64,000 nucleotides of DNA from the NCBI GenBank assembly GCA_024741835.1, contig JAENRP010000162.1, positions 1 through 64,000 of the forward strand. The letters run 5' to 3'. This document shows positions 23,394 through 33,014 of this stretch, piece by piece. Below the pieces are notes generated by a model. The model did no database searches. It was not told where the DNA came from and was given only the letters and a program-made list of their open reading frames with translations. This DNA is from Diplocarpon mali (Eukaryota; Ascomycota; Leotiomycetes; Helotiales; Drepanopezizaceae). Position 1 is the first letter of the stretch, and each line of letters begins with the position of its first letter. The position numbers and the translations under genes are program-made.

Positions 23394-23591
23394 TATTATA
23401 TAAAATAGGCAAAGTCTCTACTTATTCTAAAGACCCTTTACGTAACTCCTACTAAGTCATAGACTCTCCCTTTTCTTTCCGAAGTCTCCTTACCATATAT
23501 ATACTAGAGAATAATATAATAAATCATCTTTATCTATATTAGCGAGCCTCTTAAGCGACCTAATGAAGGCCCTCCAGCCGACCGCACTATA
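23394..23591 (+). repeat. 3' LTR of copia element C
   Basis: 198 bp, same length as the 5' LTR. It is preceded by the purine-rich CTAAGGGGTA, a plausible polypurine tract. The start reads TATTATATAA where the 5' LTR has TGTCGTGCAG, all transitions. Confidence 0.92.
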
Positions 23592-24372
23592 AAAGGGAAG
23601 GTATCGAAGGGGAAGGTAAAGAACTCGAGTTATACAAAATTGCATTTTTATATTCCTACTTACGGGTCCGGCCTAGGAGTGAAAATCCGGTTTCTATAGA
23701 AAGTTTATTTATACTTTGCTAAGACTTCTTTAATAGGTGCAAAGTAGCAAATAAGGGTACTGCAATCACTAGTAGTAAGTAAAGGTTTATCAAGTTAAAG
23801 ACTAATTTCTAAGATAAAGTTTTTAAAAAAGATTCATCTTAGCTTCTAAGACAATTCCTATTAGTCCTTAGAATAAAAGGGTCTCTAAAGACGATTCTAA
23901 GGCAGTTTTCAAAGTTCTATTAAGCTAAGGCGGCTAAATTATCAGATTTGGATTTTTAAAGATTTTAAAAAGACACTTCTAATTGGAGTTTGCGCTTAGT
24001 ATTACTTAAGTACTTAAAACTACCGCTATTTAAGACTACTATTATAGGGTTCGCCAAACTTTTTATACTAAGAAGCCGAAAATTCCGAAAATCTTAAAGT
24101 TAAAGAAGAAAATAGGGGTTTTCAAAGCAGAGCCGAAAAGGGAAAATCTAAGGTTGTTAATAGTAGAGAGTAGCAATCGATAGTTCCAAATAACTGAGTG
24201 ATTGCAAGGTCGATAATAGAGGAATGACAACTGATAGTTACAAATAACTGAATAATTGTTATTTTAAGAGGTTTTTAAAGGGTTGATCTCTTATCTGCGA
24301 ACTAAGAGAATTAAGAGGAGAAGTTGTATAAAGACGAAATCTCAAAGGAATCGTCCCTATATAGGTCACTAA

Positions 24373-24445
24373 TATAAGACTAAGGGGAGACAATACAAGA
24401 ATAGGCCTATGTAAAGACTAAAGACAAAGAGGAAGGAAGCACTAC
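24373..24445 (-). repeat. Right LTR of element A, first part (73 bp)
   Basis: Matches the first 73 bp of 14076-14322; interrupted at ACTAC by the gypsy element and resumed at 32041. Confidence 0.85.
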
Positions 24446-24752
24446 TGTAACGACACAGAACCGCCAAAGTGCGAGATCAAGTATAGGAGTAAGAAGTGGT
24501 GCAAAAGGCGTATTCTATAGGTCTAATACGAAGGAAACGAAGAAGTTAAAGAACCCTCCTTAGGGGAAAGCCCTTCTTCTTTATATACATAGCAGCTAGG
24601 AGCTCTATTGCCCGCTTATATAATATTATATAAGAATATCCTTTTGCACCTTTAGGGTCGATTTAAGAAAACCCTATATTGAATCGAGATTGCAAAACCT
24701 TAGAACGCTATACTTCTAAGTAATTGCACTAAGTGGAGGTGCAGCTGTTATA
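24446..24752 (-). repeat. 3' LTR of gypsy element D
   Basis: 307 bp, TGTAACGACACAGAAC..GCTGTTATA. Better preserved than its partner, which has TATAATAATATAGAAC at the same end. Confidence 0.93.
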
Positions 24753-24770
24753 CTACCCCTCCCCTTTGAG
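24753..24770 (-). other. Polypurine tract of gypsy element D
   Basis: The minus strand reads AAAGGGGAGGGGTAG directly before the 3' LTR, which confirms the minus orientation. Confidence 0.75.
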
Positions 24771-25140
24771 AACGCTTACCTATAAGTGTTAGTAGGTTAT
24801 GATGATTTTTATATAGTAATATACTTAGCGTATTATTATACAAATGGTACCGTTCTATATTTAGTTTAGCGCAAGTCGTATTATATACTCAAATTTGTTT
24901 TTCCCCTTATAGGATCTTCCTTCTTTAATATAATAACTATATATAATTGTATAGGTCCCCTACTCCTACTACTATAGCGCAAGGCTAATGCATAGTAGTA
25001 GAAATAATTACTACTACTACTACTAACTACTATAAGTAAGTTTGCCCTAGTCCAGGGTCGAATCGCGTCTAATACGCGTAGTGCCAATTCCCCTGCTGTT
25101 AAGCGCCCTTGCGGTAGCCTACTGCGTTTATTATTACTAA

Positions 25141-25985
25141 TACGTGCGGTACCTTATATATAATATTACGCACGAGTACGAGTTTGAATCGGAGTGTAGT
25201 AAGAAGTGCTATTAGTACTAGGAGCAAAAGGCAGAATGCATCCTTATAAGTATCCCGAATCGAGTCTAAAGACTTAGTTGCGCTAATACTTATTTATAGC
25301 TTCCCTCCTATATTAGTGAGGAGTTCGCAGCGCTATCCGCGGCCCTTAAGGAGTAGCAGGGGGAGGCTCCTTAGCAGCAAGAGGGGGACGACGATGACGA
25401 TAACGAGGACGCGCGTGCGGTTTTGGCGGGGAACTGCAAGATGCTCTATTAAAAGGCAGTCTAGCGCGCCCGGATTCTCGTCAACCTCCTGCTAGTAGCT
25501 AGCGCGGAGGCTCTGACTAGCCGCTCCTAATTAAAGCGTGCTAGCCTTGCGGAGCTCCGCTCTATAGCTAAGGCTATAGCAAGCCAGCTAAAGGAGATCC
25601 GGGCGATGGTTGCTATAAGTTAAATTCGAATTAGTATCGAATCGACTGCTGACTTTTTAATAGGAGCGCAGCGACCTTATCGAGTCCTAGCTAGTGAGGT
25701 TAGAGCAATCCAGCCGAACTATACTAGGCCTCTTAAGGTCTATCGCCGTGTTAGCAGAGCAGACTACTATAGTAGTAGAGTCTCTTATAAGGGAAGAGGG
25801 GCTCGCAATAGCGAGGGTAGCATTAGGCGCGGTGGCTAGTAAGGCAGCGTCAGCAGCGGCAAAAGGAGGAGGTCGGGGTCGTTCCAGGCGGGGGCGTATT
25901 CAAGAGGCGAGCTCTAGCTTCGGAATAGAGTTAGAGCTTGTCTCCTTAAGTATAGAGGAGGAAGGGTCAGAGGAGTTATAAGAAG
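25141..25985 (+). pseudogene. Antisense accessory ORF of gypsy element D (paired-Cys type)
   Basis: Plus-strand coding-like region opposite to pol, clearly richer in GC than its flanks. In the frame starting at 25141 an N-terminal module reads Y-V-R-Y, 18 residues, then C-Y-Q-Y-x6-C, i.e. Cx2C and Cx2Cx6C with some Cys turned to Tyr by RIP. There follow an acidic stretch (DDDDDNEDAR, about 25390), a helical region (about 25500-25620) and, in another frame, the open stretch 25694-25981 rich in Gly/Arg. In-frame stops are mostly TAG for CAG. The function is unknown. Confidence 0.5.
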
Positions 25986-26057
25986 AGGGGGCAGTTGGCC
26001 TAGCGTTATTATTTTTCTATTTTTATTATTTTTCTCCTTTTTTTTTTTTTTTTTTTT

Positions 26058-26094
26058 NNNNNNNNNNNNNNNNNNNNNNNNNNNNNNNNNNNNN
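26058..26094. other. Assembly gap (37 N) after a poly-T run
   Basis: Preceded by 18 or more T. It separates the accessory ORF from the chromodomain end of pol, so the spacing there is uncertain. Confidence 0.95.
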
Positions 26095-26205
26095 TATTTT
26101 TAAATTTATTTACCAACCCGTTTCGCGTCCGGCCTATTATCTTCTAAGTGACTATAATCATCTATACTACTTTCCTAAGCCTTTAGCCAAGCTTATAGGT
26201 TCTAA

Positions 26206-26412
26206 GGTGGTCCTAGCTTTGTAAGATTAGTCTAATAAAAGTCGCGAATCTTATATAAGGATCTTATAAAATTTAAAGTGTAATACTAACTCAAATCGGA
26301 GTTATAATTAGTCCATTTGACCTAGTACTTTAGCTTTCCTTAAGATAGGCATATACTTAGTATCTTAAACACTTTATACTCTTCTTACTTAGCAATCTTT
26401 TCTATAATAGGC
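26206..26412 (-). pseudogene. Chromodomain at the C-terminus of gypsy pol
   Basis: The minus frame reads GKLKY-stop-VKWTNYNSDLS, then 'NFIRSLYKIRDFY' and a final GPP, matching the chromodomain pattern (K)YxVKWxGY..(W)Y.A.NF typical of fungal chromoviruses. The stops fall at Gln positions. Chromodomains bind methylated histone H3 and steer integration to heterochromatin. Confidence 0.8.
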
Positions 26413-29400
26413 CAGGGTTATTCCTAACTTGGCAAAGGGTTCTGCAGATCTTTAAATAGTAGCTCTAGCGCAAAGATATCGTATATTATAGAACCTATAG
26501 GCAGCTTGATCTAATATAAATTGCCTACCTTCTTAAGAACCTCGAAAGGACTATCCTATTAATTGGCCAGTTTCCTATTAAAGTAGTAGTTCTTAAGATT
26601 TTTTATCAAGAGGTAGACTATATCTTTAGGTTTCTAATTAATCTCCCTTTAGTATTAATTCATAGACTTATGCATTTTCTCTTAGGCGCGTTCCATATTA
26701 CCTTTTGCTACTTCCTAAGCTGCGTGCATCCTTTCTGCTACTAGCTTAGCTTTTGCCTAATTCAATTTCTCCTATAGGCTGGACGTTTTTAAAGAGATCC
26801 AGTCCTAACTTATCTAAGGTGCAATTCCATACCTAAGCTAATATAAGGTTATACTGATTGAAGCGTAAAGTAGAGTCGATTGCGCACGATCCATTAATAG
26901 AATTAGTTCACTCCAATTATCTTAATAGTAATTAATAAAAGGCCTTAGCCTTAAATTAATATACTTATTCATAATCTCCGTTTGGCTATTAGTCTCCTTA
27001 TAGTACGCTATAAAGAGTTTAATCTTAATACTAATAATATAGCAGAACTCTCTCCAAAATAAGGAGATGAATTAAGGGCCTTAGTCTGAGGTAATTATCT
27101 CCAGAGTATGGCCGAATTAATATATCTATTAAACGAATAATCGGGCAGTTCCTTGAGCGTCGATATCTTTTTAATAAGGAATTGTAATAGCGCTTTTACT
27201 AAGTCGGTCTATAAAAACCAGGATTTGATCAAAACTGTACTTATTAGGAGGGAAATCTTTAAAATCCATATACAAGTACTATATAAGATAATTAGGAATA
27301 GGGAGAGGCTGTAAAAGGCCTTGTTATTTAGTAGTCTTCAAATATGAGAATTGATAAGGTCTACAATTTGCAATGAATCTTTTGCAGTCCGAACCTATCC
27401 CGATCTAATAGTACTTAGGAGCAAGTAACTAGTAGGTCTTTAAGCTATTAAGGTGCGCGCTTAAAGGTTGGTTATAAGCTTCCTAAATTAGACGAGTGCA
27501 TAAGGGAGTATTGCAGTGTACGCAAAGACGCTCCTTAAAGTAAAGCAATCCGTCTTTTAAAGAGTAGTTCTTAAAGAGGTCGGCGCGAATCTCTTAAAAG
27601 GATTCGCAGTTATCTTAATAAAGCTTTTCAATCAAATTAAAGGAATCCTTAAGTCGATTTAAGGTCGAATTAGGATCATCGGTTAACATTAGGGTGAGGA
27701 TGCCTTCGGCAGATTCGGTAAGAAATTTGTCGGCCAGTTCGGTATTGATTTAAGGGTCCAATTAGGCTAGGGAAATCAGAACCTAGGATCGGCTATCTAG
27801 CTTTACTTGCTTATAAACCGGCATATCCTGCTCTTAGCGGCTAAGAATATCGGCCTTCTAGTTATCTTTACTAAGAGTATATACGATTCGAAAATTGAAG
27901 TCGGATAGGAATTCCATCTATTAGTACTATTTCGCGGTTAGAACCTTAGTAGTTATAAAGTACTTAAGGGAGCGGTGATCTAAGTAAATATCAACTCGCT
28001 CCTTAAGTGATATAAGCTCAGGTCTCCATTTATAGTAGGATTTAATAATAGCAAAGAGTTCCTTATTATATATTTCCTAATTAGGTTTATAGCTAGAGAG
28101 TATATACAAATAGAAGCTAATTGGGTATTATTGCTTATCGGAGTATTGCTAAGAAAGTACTCTAGTAATAACGCTATTAGAAGTATTAGTTTCTAGCTTT
28201 ATAAGCAAGTTAAGGTTAAAATAGTAAATTCGCTAAATCGAAAGTAGCTGCTTGCAAAGCTCTTCAAAAGCAATTCGGCACTCTTCTGTCCAATTCCAAG
28301 GTACCGTCGGTTGGGTTAGAACTAAGAGGGGTTTGGCGATTAGCCTAAAGTTGCAAATGAATTATCGGTAGAACCCGCAAAATCCTAAGTAGGACTTTAC
28401 TCTAGTAATAGTTTTCAAGTACCTCTAATTGCGCAGCGGTTCGACCTTTTTAAGGTCCGGTTCGATCTTAGTTATTATTAGAACGTATTTAAGATATTGA
28501 GTTTGAGTAATATAGAACTCGCACTTCTTAATATCTGCTTAAAGGCTAGCCTTTAAAAGTCATTTTAGCACCTTTTCAATATAACCCTAGTGCTCTTTAA
28601 TGTTCTTTAAGTAAATTAAAATATTATTCAAATATGCTATATAAAAATCATTTAAGTAATCTAAAAGAATGTCATTTATATACCGCTAGTAAGTACTAGG
28701 TCCGTTATAAAGGCCGAATAGAAGAACCTTGCATTTATAGGATCTGTACCTTGTTCGAAAGGTAGTGTATTCTTCCGATTCGGGGTCTATTTGTATCCGA
28801 TTGAAAGCGGCTTAAATATCCAGTTTTATAAAGATCTTAGCTTTAGATACTCGCCTTAAAAGCTCGTCTATCCTTAGGATTAGGTAAGCGTCCTTCTAAG
28901 TTAGTGCGTTTAGCTTCTAGTAGTCTATACAAAATCAGAGGCTACCGTCGGCCTTCTTTACAAATAGCACTGGCGAAGCAAAGGGGCTAGTACTTATCTT
29001 AATAAAGCCTTTATCTAAATTCTCAAGTAAGTACTCCTTTATAACCTTAAGCTCTTTAGTAGATTGATAGTAGAAGGGCGAATAGGCGTTAGGCAAGGGC
29101 CCTTTTAGCTATATCTTATAATTGTAGTACCGATAGGGAGGGAGGGTATCTGTATCCCTTTTTAAGAAAGCTTATCTTAGAGATTAGTACTATTTCGGGA
29201 GTCGATTATTAATCAGCTTTTCGATATCGGGATTCTTAGGCTCGTATCTTTCCTTTAGAATCCTATCCACTTTGTAAATACTAGTTTGAAAGAACTCAGT
29301 CTCCTTACGCTTTATATTATAATAAAAGGCATTAGTACTAATTTTGCAAATAGGAACTGCGGCTTTAGGGCATTTGCAAATAGGGTTAGATTGTAGTCGA

Positions 29401-30150
29401 TTTGTATTAGACTGTTTTCCTAGATCTAGCTTAGTCATAAGCAGGGGCGTAGGCCTAGTAATAGCAATAGGGATCTCGCGCCTAGTTAGGACTACTAAAT
29501 TGACGCAAGACTATCTTCTATTAATCTATTAAGCTTTGTCTATAGCCATTTCCTATTCTTTGCGATTAATATCGGCTTGATAATCAGATCGGATCCGAAG
29601 TCCTTTAGAAGGGGGAAGACGGATAAGAATTTCCTTTGCGAATCGAAGAGATAGGGGGTAATATAAAGGCTATACAAATTGGTTTTCCTTCGAATCAAGT
29701 TTCAATCGAAATCGGCGTATCTATTTAACTCTAATAATAGCGTCGCGCTAGCCTAGGTCGAGAATAACCTAAAGGCAGTTGTAAATACGCCTTCTATCAA
29801 TTGTTAAGTGAAAGCGTATATAGTATATAGCTTATGCGCGAATGGTATTCTAAAATCTATAGATAGGAATAGGGGCTAGCAGAGGAAGAATTTAAGAGCC
29901 GGTCGCTTTCAAAAGATGTATAGAAAGGGAACGATTTAAAAATAGGTAACTAAGAGCTCTAGTATCTGCTAAAGCTAATAATAATACTCTAAGTCCATTT
30001 ATACTAATAGTATAAGAGGTTAGGAATTGCTTCCTTCCTATTAAAGAGTTAAGATCTAGCTTTAATAAGTTGTACTTTTGCAAGCCTAAGTAGGAGTCTT
30101 TTCTTAGGCCTTTTCGTTTTCCTAATCTTCTTCTATTTTAATCCTGTTCT
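26413..30150 (-). pseudogene. RIP-inactivated gypsy pol (protease, RT, RNase H, integrase)
   Basis: Landmarks on the minus strand: RT 'YLNNILIYLKNIKEH' (about 28630), preceded by the 'INDILLDYLND' motif; RNase H 'YLDHRSLKYFITTKVL' and 'KADILSR' (about 27990-27850); integrase zinc region and core with 'GLLQPLPIPNYLI' and 'DRLSKSAITIP' (about 27480-27180). Stops and Asp-to-Asn changes show RIP. Confidence 0.88.
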
Positions 30151-31700
30151 TAGTTAAGTCTAGAGTTGGATTAGCTTCCTTTGCATCTTTTAAGGCATTA
30201 ATCTTACTTGTAGAAGGGCACTTAGTCTTATAGTAACCAGTTTTACTATAGGTCTAGTAGGTAGCTTGCTTAAGGGGCAAAGTAGGAGAACTAGCCTTAG
30301 CTAGTGTGTCTTGGCGAAAAGGGGTAGTCGGCTTTGGGGCTAGTATCTTAGAAACTCAGGTGGTACTTCTGGCGCTCAGACTGCGAGCGGTCTTATTAAG
30401 GAGCGAACCGGATGTCTTTTAGTATAATACTAGGATCGCCTTGCTTCTAGTTAAAGGGTTAAGAAGTTAATTGCTTTAGCGTTTGGCATTAAGGGCATTT
30501 AATTAGTTGACTATAATAATATAGTCCTTCCCTTAAGAGGCCTTAGCTAGAGCGCAAGTAGCTTTAAGCTAGGGGGTAATCTTATTTTATATAAAGAAGA
30601 ACTACTTAGATCTTAAGACCTCTCTTTAGATCGCGGCAGATTGGAATTAGGCTTAAAACTAAGGGAAAGTTTCTTTGGAATAACTAGCTTCTCTTATATA
30701 AAGGTAATAAAAAGTAGATTGAAATAGGTCTACCTTTTAGCTAGTCAAAAAGTAACTGCTTAGCAGTTCTACCATTTCTTAATAGTTCCGGAAGGGGTTA
30801 GTCTCTGAAAGGTACTAGGGTTCGAGGTACGTTCGGGCTTGTCCTATAGTAGATCCTTAAATAAGGGCTTAGCGAGCTCGCTCATTCGGATACAGGTTAG
30901 CGTTGACTTGCAGTCGGTCTTAGACTAAAGCTAACTATTGCTTATACATTAGGGAGGTTCCATTATTAAAGGGGGTGATCTTTTCGATCAGCTGAATTTT
31001 TAACCGTTTCGTATCTGTATCGACTTCTAGAGGAGGCTAAGTCTCGCAAGGGTAGGTGGAATCTCGCTTAGTAGTCTAATATACGCGCTAAGCCGTCTCT
31101 TGGCTTTGATAAGCTAGGGTCTTTAGGCTAGAGATAGCTTAGGCAATCCTGCTAATCTCGCTTTATAATTATCGATTAGATTGATCTTAGCGTTATAAGG
31201 ATTCCTTTAAACCTAAGACTGTTCCTTATAAGACGTTTAGGTTCGAAAAGTCTCGTTTATCTTAGTTGGCTTAGCTGTAGCGTTATAGTCTCTTGCCCTT
31301 GGTAGCAGAGGAAGGTCTGGCCCTAGGGGCTAGGGTAGGGGTACTTCTTATAGAAGCTAGTTCCTTAAACGAACCGGGTACATTCCGTATCTGCTGACTT
31401 CCGGCTAGTAGGGAATTCATTTTACCGATTTTGGTTTTAGTAGTAATTCGGTTAAAAAGGGGTTCTATAGAAAAAGGGTTCTAGTAGCATAGTGCTCTTT
31501 TAACTTCTACCTATAGCACTTTTACAAAAGGAGTGGTTAAGAAAATCCAGCTAATGAAAGCGTTCCTTGATTATACTAGTTAATAAGCTATACTTAAGCT
31601 CTTAGTTTATCTAAAAGATCTCTAAGATCCTGACTCTATCGAAAGTTAAAATAACTGCGAATCGATTTTCAAAAAGAGTAGGATATTATTAAAAGCCGTC
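30151..31700 (-). pseudogene. RIP-inactivated gypsy gag
   Basis: A minus-strand frame with exact CCHC spacing at 30259-30218, Y-x2-Y-x4-Y-x4-C: two Cys and the His have become Tyr by transitions and only the last Cys survives. The rest of the frame toward 31700 is degraded and could not be read as a domain. Confidence 0.7.
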
Positions 31701-31728
31701 CCTAGTAGAGAAGAACTTCTTTATTTAA

Positions 31729-32035
31729 TATAATAATATAGAACTGCTAAAGTGCGAGATTAAGTATAGGAGCAAGAAGTGGTGCAAAAGGCATATTCTA
31801 TAGGTCTAATACAAAGGAAACGAAGAAGTTAGAGAACCCTCCTTAAGGGAGAGCCCTTCTTCCTTATATACATAGCAGCTAGGAGCTCTATTGCCCGCTT
31901 ACGTAATATTATATAAGAATATCCTTTTGCACCTTCGGGGTCGATTCGAGAAAACCCTATATCGAATCGAGATTGCGAAACCTTAGAACGCCGTACTCCT
32001 AGGTAATTGCACTAAGTGGAGGTGCAGCCGTTACA
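31729..32035 (-). repeat. 5' LTR of gypsy element D
   Basis: 307 bp, the same length as the 3' LTR; ends CCGTTACA, keeping the terminal CA, while its other end is RIP-mutated. Confidence 0.93.
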
Positions 32036-32040
32036 ACTAC

Positions 32041-32214
32041 AAGCGGGCTCTCTAAAGACGAGAACTAGGATAATTCACTAGTTGGGGGTAGAATAGGTAG
32101 TTAGCATTGCGCACTATCTCTAAATATAATAGTAGTCCTATATATACCCCTTTCTTACTCCTCCTCTGACCATGTGACCTATATCACGAGATCCTCCACT
32201 TCCAGGTCTCTATA
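32041..32214 (-). repeat. Right LTR of element A, second part (174 bp)
   Basis: Continues the LTR broken at 24445; ends GTCTCTATA at 32214 and is followed by the ATAC duplication (32215-32218). Confidence 0.85.
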
Positions 32215-32218
32215 ATAC

Positions 32219-33014
32219 TAGGCCGTATTTCCAATGCCGAAGCCACCTGCATATCCAGTTAAACTCCACAGCTCATATCCGGGCATTGTCCTGCCTGTTT
32301 ATCGATTGAATTGAACCGACGCGGCGAAGACCCCGGGAATTCCTGCAAAGAGCAGAGGATGATTCTGCTGAGGGCGGAGATTGAGAGCATCATGCGATCG
32401 ACGGGGCGGCAGAATGTCAGGTTACCTTACAGAATGACTATGATTCTCCAAGCACCAAGCGTACGGATATCTTTGAAGAAGCGAAACAGCAGATTTTGCA
32501 CCATCGCCTAACAACGACTGCGATTAGGTATCGTGGACTCAGCTCCCGCAGGATGGTGGTGGGGGGTGGCTGGAAGAGCACGTATAGGATGGAGAAAACG
32601 AGGACAACTATCTTGTCCTGTTCATAATGAAGCTTGAGGCTCTCGGACATTCTTCATCGAGTTGGCTCTTATTATGAGCAGAGCTGAACGGGTAGCATCG
32701 AAATACCCGCAATCTTTACGGCCCCTAGGTCAGTTTGGTTCGTCAAACTATAGGTGCAGACAGCATTGAGAGCTGCCACGGAAAGTTGGTCGACTCGATG
32801 GGTGATCTTCCTCTACTCTTCTGCTGTGTAGCAAGCGATACAGGCACCATCGGAGCTGTCTGACCGCCCGATAAACTCGAGAGAAGTTTCTCTGGGTCGA
32901 AGGGTGAGAGGAAGAAACGAGGATTCCGTAGGCCAAGGTGATAGATACCAAGATACTAAGAGAAGCATGGACCAAAAAGCATAAAGACGAGGAAGGCGAG
33001 AGACGGGGAAGTCC
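32219..33014. other. Native sequence right of the island; no gene seen
   Basis: Average-GC DNA that was contiguous with 14071 before insertion. Overlapping short ORFs only. No domain recognised. Confidence 0.5.

Larger units (their letters stand above)
16006..23591 (+). mobile_element. Ty1/copia element 'C', full length, RIP-inactivated
   Basis: 7,586 bp, bounded by 198-bp LTRs (16006-16203 and 23394-23591) and by the 5-bp duplication AAAGG (16001-16005 and 23592-23596). In copia order on the plus strand: Gag (about 16450-17560), protease (about 17820-17950, N-N-C-A-A-T in place of D-x-G-A-A-T), integrase (GAG-pre-integrase and core, about 18350-19080), reverse transcriptase (about 20350-21130, Y-I-N-D for YVDD at 20959-20970), RNase H (S-T-K-A-E-L-Y near 21585). 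Stops throughout make it dead. An antisense accessory ORF follows pol. It sits in the leader of element A. Confidence 0.92.
24446..32035 (-). mobile_element. Ty3/gypsy chromovirus 'D', full length, RIP-inactivated
   Basis: 7,590 bp with 307-bp LTRs at both ends and the 5-bp duplication ACTAC (24441-24445 and 32036-32040). On the minus strand: gag with a CCHC knuckle (30218-30259), protease region, reverse transcriptase (about 28250-29100, Y-L-N-N for YLDD near 28625), RNase H (D-H-R-S-L-K-Y-F near 27980), integrase (about 26450-27560) and a C-terminal chromodomain (about 26206-26412). The order RT-RH-IN-chromodomain defines a chromovirus. A GC-rich plus-strand ORF lies between pol and the 3' LTR. 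Frequent stops and YLDD to YLNN make it inactive. Confidence 0.93.
14076..32214 (-). mobile_element. LTR element A, copy 2, split by a copia and a gypsy insertion
   Basis: Outer shell of the nested island. LTRs: 14076-14322 (247 bp), and 24373-24445 joined to 32041-32214 (73+174 = 247 bp). Removing the two inserts and their duplications leaves about 2,953 bp. The internal region carries only a RIP-damaged Gag frame on the minus strand (about 15990 down to 14700), including residues like 'NKIINQLPYYCD' and a following frame typical of retroelement Gag. No protease, reverse transcriptase or integrase is visible, so this is a non-autonomous, gag-only LTR element. A 37-N gap (14487-14523) lies in it, so its length is approximate. 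Copy 1 is at 1985-3470. Confidence 0.85.
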
